7,728 nt of DNA from DATIXD01 sp035518875 (GTDB taxonomy: Bacteria > Pseudomonadota > Gammaproteobacteria > Methylococcales > Methylococcaceae): assembly GCA_035518875.1 (NCBI GenBank), contig DATIXD010000273.1, forward strand, positions 1-7,728. Reading direction: 5' to 3'. Each line of letters begins with the position of its first letter. The first letter of the stretch is position 1. Position numbers and translations under genes: made by a program. Below are positions 5,974-7,728 of this stretch, one piece after another. The notes under the pieces were generated by a model. The model was not told the origin of the DNA and searched no databases. It was given only the letters and a program-made list of their open reading frames with translations.

Positions 5974-6306
5974 ATGTCTGGCTATTTGCGTACCGGACTC
6001 AGGCGAAACGCGAAGACTTGGGTCACGGTCTTGCCGTCTGGAAAGACCGTGGAGATGGCAAGCGGCGCCCGATTGTTGGATGCGGTGCTGCTGACGGGCG
6101 ATGTCATCACCCAAAATTGCGGCGGGCGCGCTCGCTGCGGGGTCTGCCATGTGCTGGTGTTGCAGGGGGGGCGCGGATTGTCGAAGCTGCGCAAGGACGA
6201 GCGCGAGCGGCTCGCGCAAATCGGCGGGAAGGAGTCGCAGTCCAGGCTTTCTTGTCAGGCCGTCCTGGGCATACACAAGGTAACGATCGAATTGGTCAAT
6301 CATTAG
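5974..6306 (+). CDS. [2Fe-2S] ferredoxin, adrenodoxin/vertebrate type
   Basis: 110 residues from ATG 5974, the start nearest the DegT-like stop; its ribosome site is weak (GAG bases around 5963-5970). The [2Fe-2S] ligands are C49-x5-C55-x2-C58 and C94, in QNCGGRARCGVCHVLV and SRLSCQAVLG. This is the beta-grasp ferredoxin pattern with the CGGxxxCGxC loop. The protein begins with a basic stretch (RTGLRRNAK), then VTVLPSGKTVEMASGARLLDAVLLTG, a usual entry to the fold. It would shuttle electrons in the cytoplasm. Several diazotrophs have a [2Fe-2S] ferredoxin within the nif region, and some protect nitrogenase (FeSII) or donate electrons. Which role applies here is not visible. The charged GLSKLRKDERERLAQIGGKESQS segment (69-90), a helix-rich insert before the last Cys, may bind a partner. 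Confidence 0.85.
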   Translation: MSGYLRTGLRRNAKTWVTVLPSGKTVEMASGARLLDAVLLTGDVITQNCGGRARCGVCHVLVLQGGRGLSKLRKDERERLAQIGGKESQSRLSCQAVLGIHKVTIELVNH

Positions 6307-6321
6307 TCATAAGGAGCAGTT

Positions 6322-6606
6322 ATGGATACCACAGAAGTTGTCGCCGAAGTATCGGCATCCGAATCGGGTGCTGCCGAGGGGACGCAGGTCGAATGTCTGA
6401 TCCATGTCCGTTTCAATCCCGACGGCACGGTGGCGGAGATCGGGGAGCGTCCGCAGGCGGTTAAGGCTCAGGCCTGGTTCAAGTATCTGAGCCAGAATAC
6501 CCTCAACCGTTACCAGTCTCTGGCCGGTGGTCGCGGCCTGTTTCGACTGCCACGCCCCGAAGTGGACACCCTGAAGGCCGCCTGCGCGACGGAGCAAACC
6601 GCATGA
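6322..6606 (+). CDS. Unrecognised 94-residue nif-cluster protein
   Basis: I do not recognise this family. AAGGAG at 6311-6316 gives a strong ribosome site 5 nt upstream of ATG 6322. Residues 1-22 are acidic and Ala/Ser-rich, likely disordered. A compact domain follows: VECLIHVRFNPDGTVAEIGERP (23-44, a likely strand-turn-strand with NPDG), a helix AVKAQAWFKYLSQNT (46-60), and RYQSLAGGRGLFRLPRPEVDTLKAA (63-87), which looks like a second unit with a glycine-rich turn. There are two cysteines, Cys25 and Cys88, no metal motif, no signal peptide and no membrane segment. Its stop overlaps the start of the SIR2-like gene (ATGA, 6603-6606), so the two may act together. Confidence 0.75.
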   Translation: MDTTEVVAEVSASESGAAEGTQVECLIHVRFNPDGTVAEIGERPQAVKAQAWFKYLSQNTLNRYQSLAGGRGLFRLPRPEVDTLKAACATEQTA

Positions 6607-7454
6607 AGACTCAATTCACCGCCCCCTTGCTGGAGGGCTTGGCGGCTGGACAGGTCATCCCTTATCTGGGACCTGCGGTTCTCGGCCTCGAGGGTAGCAC
6701 CGCGGTGCCCAGCGCTCCGGAGACCCTGGTTGAGCTCATCACGGCCAAGGTGACCGTGCCCCACAAAATCCGCAAGAACCTCACCGCCGCCGGGCAATTC
6801 ATCGAGAACTTCAAGCATCGCAAGACCTTGGTGGGACTTTTGAGTGACGCCTTCCAGGGAGAACCGGCGCCCACGGCGCTGCACCGCTTCCTGGCCTCGT
6901 TGCCGTTACCGCTGATCGTCGATGCCTGGTACGACGCCACGATGGCGTCGGCCATGGCGGGACGCAGCGATTTCGGGCAGGTCCAGGGGGTCAGCCGGGC
7001 GGAGCATTTCGGCGACTGGGTGCATTATTTCCATGCCGACGGCACACCGGCGGAACCGGCGGAGGCTGCCCAATGGACCACACTCCTGTACAAACCACTG
7101 GGTTCGATCGCCCCCGCGCGCAATTTCATCCTCTCGGACTCCGATTATGTGGAAGTCCTGACGGAGATCGACATCCAGACCCCCATTCCGGAGCGGGTCA
7201 AGGAAATCCGTTCAGGCCGAAACTTCCTGTTCCTGGGCTGCCGCTTTCGCACCCAGTTGGAGCGCACCTATGCGCGCCAGATCATGAAGCGCTCATCAAG
7301 CCGGCATTGGGCGGTGCTGCCGGAAGAGCCCACCCGCAACGAGGCACGTTTCCTGGCGGAACAGCAGATCGAGCGCATTGACCTGCCGCTCGCCGAGTTT
7401 GTCCAGCAACTGCTGGGCAACCAAGCAGCGCCCCGCCGCGCGGCTCTCGCTTGA
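6603..7454 (+). CDS. SIR2-like fold protein with degenerate active site
   Basis: 283 residues. The layout fits SIR2-like proteins of the SIR2_2 kind: an N-terminal LLEGLAAGQVIPYLGPAVLG (9-28) where family members have ...VPFLGAGVS; LPLPLIVDAWYDATM (100-114) where they have ...ITTNYD; LYKPLGSI (162-169) where they have KLHGSI; FILSDSDY (175-182), and RNFLFLGCRFRTQLE (206-220) near the C-terminus. These proteins normally bind and hydrolyse or use NAD. Three signature positions are changed here: GAG/S becomes G-P-A-V, the catalytic Asn becomes Trp109, and the catalytic His becomes Leu166. It is thus probably not an active NADase or deacetylase. Its place in a nif operon, not a defence island, argues for a repurposed binding or regulatory role. 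The frame is intact. Alignment was by eye only. Confidence 0.75.
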   Translation: MKTQFTAPLLEGLAAGQVIPYLGPAVLGLEGSTAVPSAPETLVELITAKVTVPHKIRKNLTAAGQFIENFKHRKTLVGLLSDAFQGEPAPTALHRFLASLPLPLIVDAWYDATMASAMAGRSDFGQVQGVSRAEHFGDWVHYFHADGTPAEPAEAAQWTTLLYKPLGSIAPARNFILSDSDYVEVLTEIDIQTPIPERVKEIRSGRNFLFLGCRFRTQLERTYARQIMKRSSSRHWAVLPEEPTRNEARFLAEQQIERIDLPLAEFVQQLLGNQAAPRRAALA

Positions 7455-7461
7455 CGGGAAG

Positions 7462-7587
7462 GTGAAGATCGTCACGGATCACAGTGGCCGTCTCAAGGCA
7501 CATTTCGAGGGGGGCTCGACCATCGAGCGCTTTCGGATGGTCGATGGCGCGGTCAGCGAGATGGTGCCTTGGATAGCCACGTCCTGA
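7462..7587 (+). CDS. Possible 41-residue ORF, NifX/NifB-like N-terminal pattern
   Basis: A GTG-started frame begins 7 nt after the SIR2-like stop and encodes 41 residues, VKIVTDHSGRLKAHFEGG at the start and AVSEMVPWIATS at the end. No ATG occurs in this frame; a TTG at 7378 could extend it only by overlapping the SIR2-like gene by 77 nt. The ribosome site is poor, with GGGAAG directly against the GTG. The pattern strand, polar turn, A-HF, then a strand with V-DG faintly recalls the opening of the NifX/NifB cofactor-binding domain (VxVAxxxxDxxxVxxHFGxA...). It is far too short for a whole domain, so it could be a remnant, a micro-protein, or not translated. Confidence 0.4.
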   Translation: MKIVTDHSGRLKAHFEGGSTIERFRMVDGAVSEMVPWIATS

Positions 7588-7595
7588 CCATCAAG

Positions 7596-7627
7596 CCCTG
7601 AGCCCAGGCATGATCGCCGGGGCAGGG
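7596..7627. terminator. Possible hairpin between convergent genes
   Basis: CCCTG (7596-7600) can pair with CAGGG (7623-7627), and an inner CCC (7603-7605) with GGG (7619-7622). The loop is about 13 nt. It lies in the 44-nt gap between the last + strand frame and the convergent minus-strand gene, a usual place for a shared terminator. No T-run follows in either direction, so the call is weak. Confidence 0.25.
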
Positions 7628-7631
7628 TGCT

Positions 7632-7728
7632 TCAGAGCGCATGGATGGCGTCGTAGGTGTGCGCCATTTCTTCGGTGCTAAGCTCGTTGACCGCCGCGGG
7701 GCCGAACACATCCACACCCGACAGCCAG
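7632..7728 (-). CDS. C-terminal end of an unrecognised minus-strand gene
   Basis: Only the last 31 residues are inside the window. Read on the minus strand the frame enters at 7727, shows GVDVFGPAAVNELSTEEMAH and ends in TYDAIHAL before a TGA at 7634-7632. Codon use is biased to G or C in third position like that of the neighbouring genes, and the frame shows no internal stop. I do not recognise the family from this short stretch. It converges on the nif genes and so is likely a separate transcription unit. It may belong to the nif region or mark the cluster boundary. Confidence 0.6.
   Translation of the reverse strand, partial: WLSGVDVFGPAAVNELSTEEMAHTYDAIHAL

Noticed and set aside
6603..7454. 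SIR2-like gene as an anti-phage defence gene
   Set aside because: The NAD-site residues needed for effector activity are changed and all neighbours are nif or Fe-S genes, with no defence partner visible.
1..7728. tRNA, rRNA, CRISPR array, insertion sequence or attachment site
   Set aside because: No cloverleaf, direct-repeat array, transposase-like frame or terminal inverted repeats were seen anywhere in the window.

Overview
This GC-rich window is part of an accessory nitrogen-fixation (nif) gene cluster. It most likely comes from a proteobacterium, probably a free-living gammaproteobacterial diazotroph such as a methanotroph, Azotobacter relative or purple sulfur bacterium. The evidence is the set of recognisable nif genes: FdxN-type ferredoxin, NifZ, NifS and NifT, plus the Azotobacter-type Fe-S leucine-rich-variant (LRV) repeat protein. 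The genus is an inference. No structural nitrogenase gene (nifHDK) lies inside the window. The cut-off ferredoxin at the left edge suggests that nifB lies just upstream.

Left block, 1-2526, six tightly packed + strand genes: the end of a 2[4Fe-4S] ferredoxin (fdxN), an IscA/HesB A-type Fe-S protein with an altered cysteine motif, a TPR-type helical repeat protein, the [4Fe-4S]-LRV protein, and two tandem NifZ-family proteins. The block is rich in Fe-S electron transfer, Fe-S delivery and nitrogenase maturation functions. A 236-bp spacer follows (2527-2762), holding a long, nearly perfect hairpin.

Middle block, 2763-4267: a small DUF3024-like protein translationally coupled (ATGA) to nifS, the cysteine desulfurase that supplies sulfur for nitrogenase clusters. 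A 56-bp gap with an imperfect sigma-54-like element precedes nifT.

Right block, 4324-7587: nifT, a small DUF6129-like protein, a DegT/DnrJ/EryC1/StrS aminotransferase-fold protein, an adrenodoxin-type [2Fe-2S] ferredoxin, an unrecognised 94-aa protein, a SIR2-like protein, and a possible 41-aa ORF. All are on the + strand with gaps of 15 nt or less. Two of these look like pseudoenzymes by eye alignment. The DegT protein has Gly185 where the PLP Schiff-base lysine belongs. The SIR2-like protein lacks the GAG-type NAD loop, the catalytic Asn and the catalytic His. Together with the ferredoxin and small unknown proteins they form the least explained and most interesting part of the window.

At the right edge a minus-strand gene of unknown function converges on the nif genes, so 7588-7631 is probably the end of the transcription unit.
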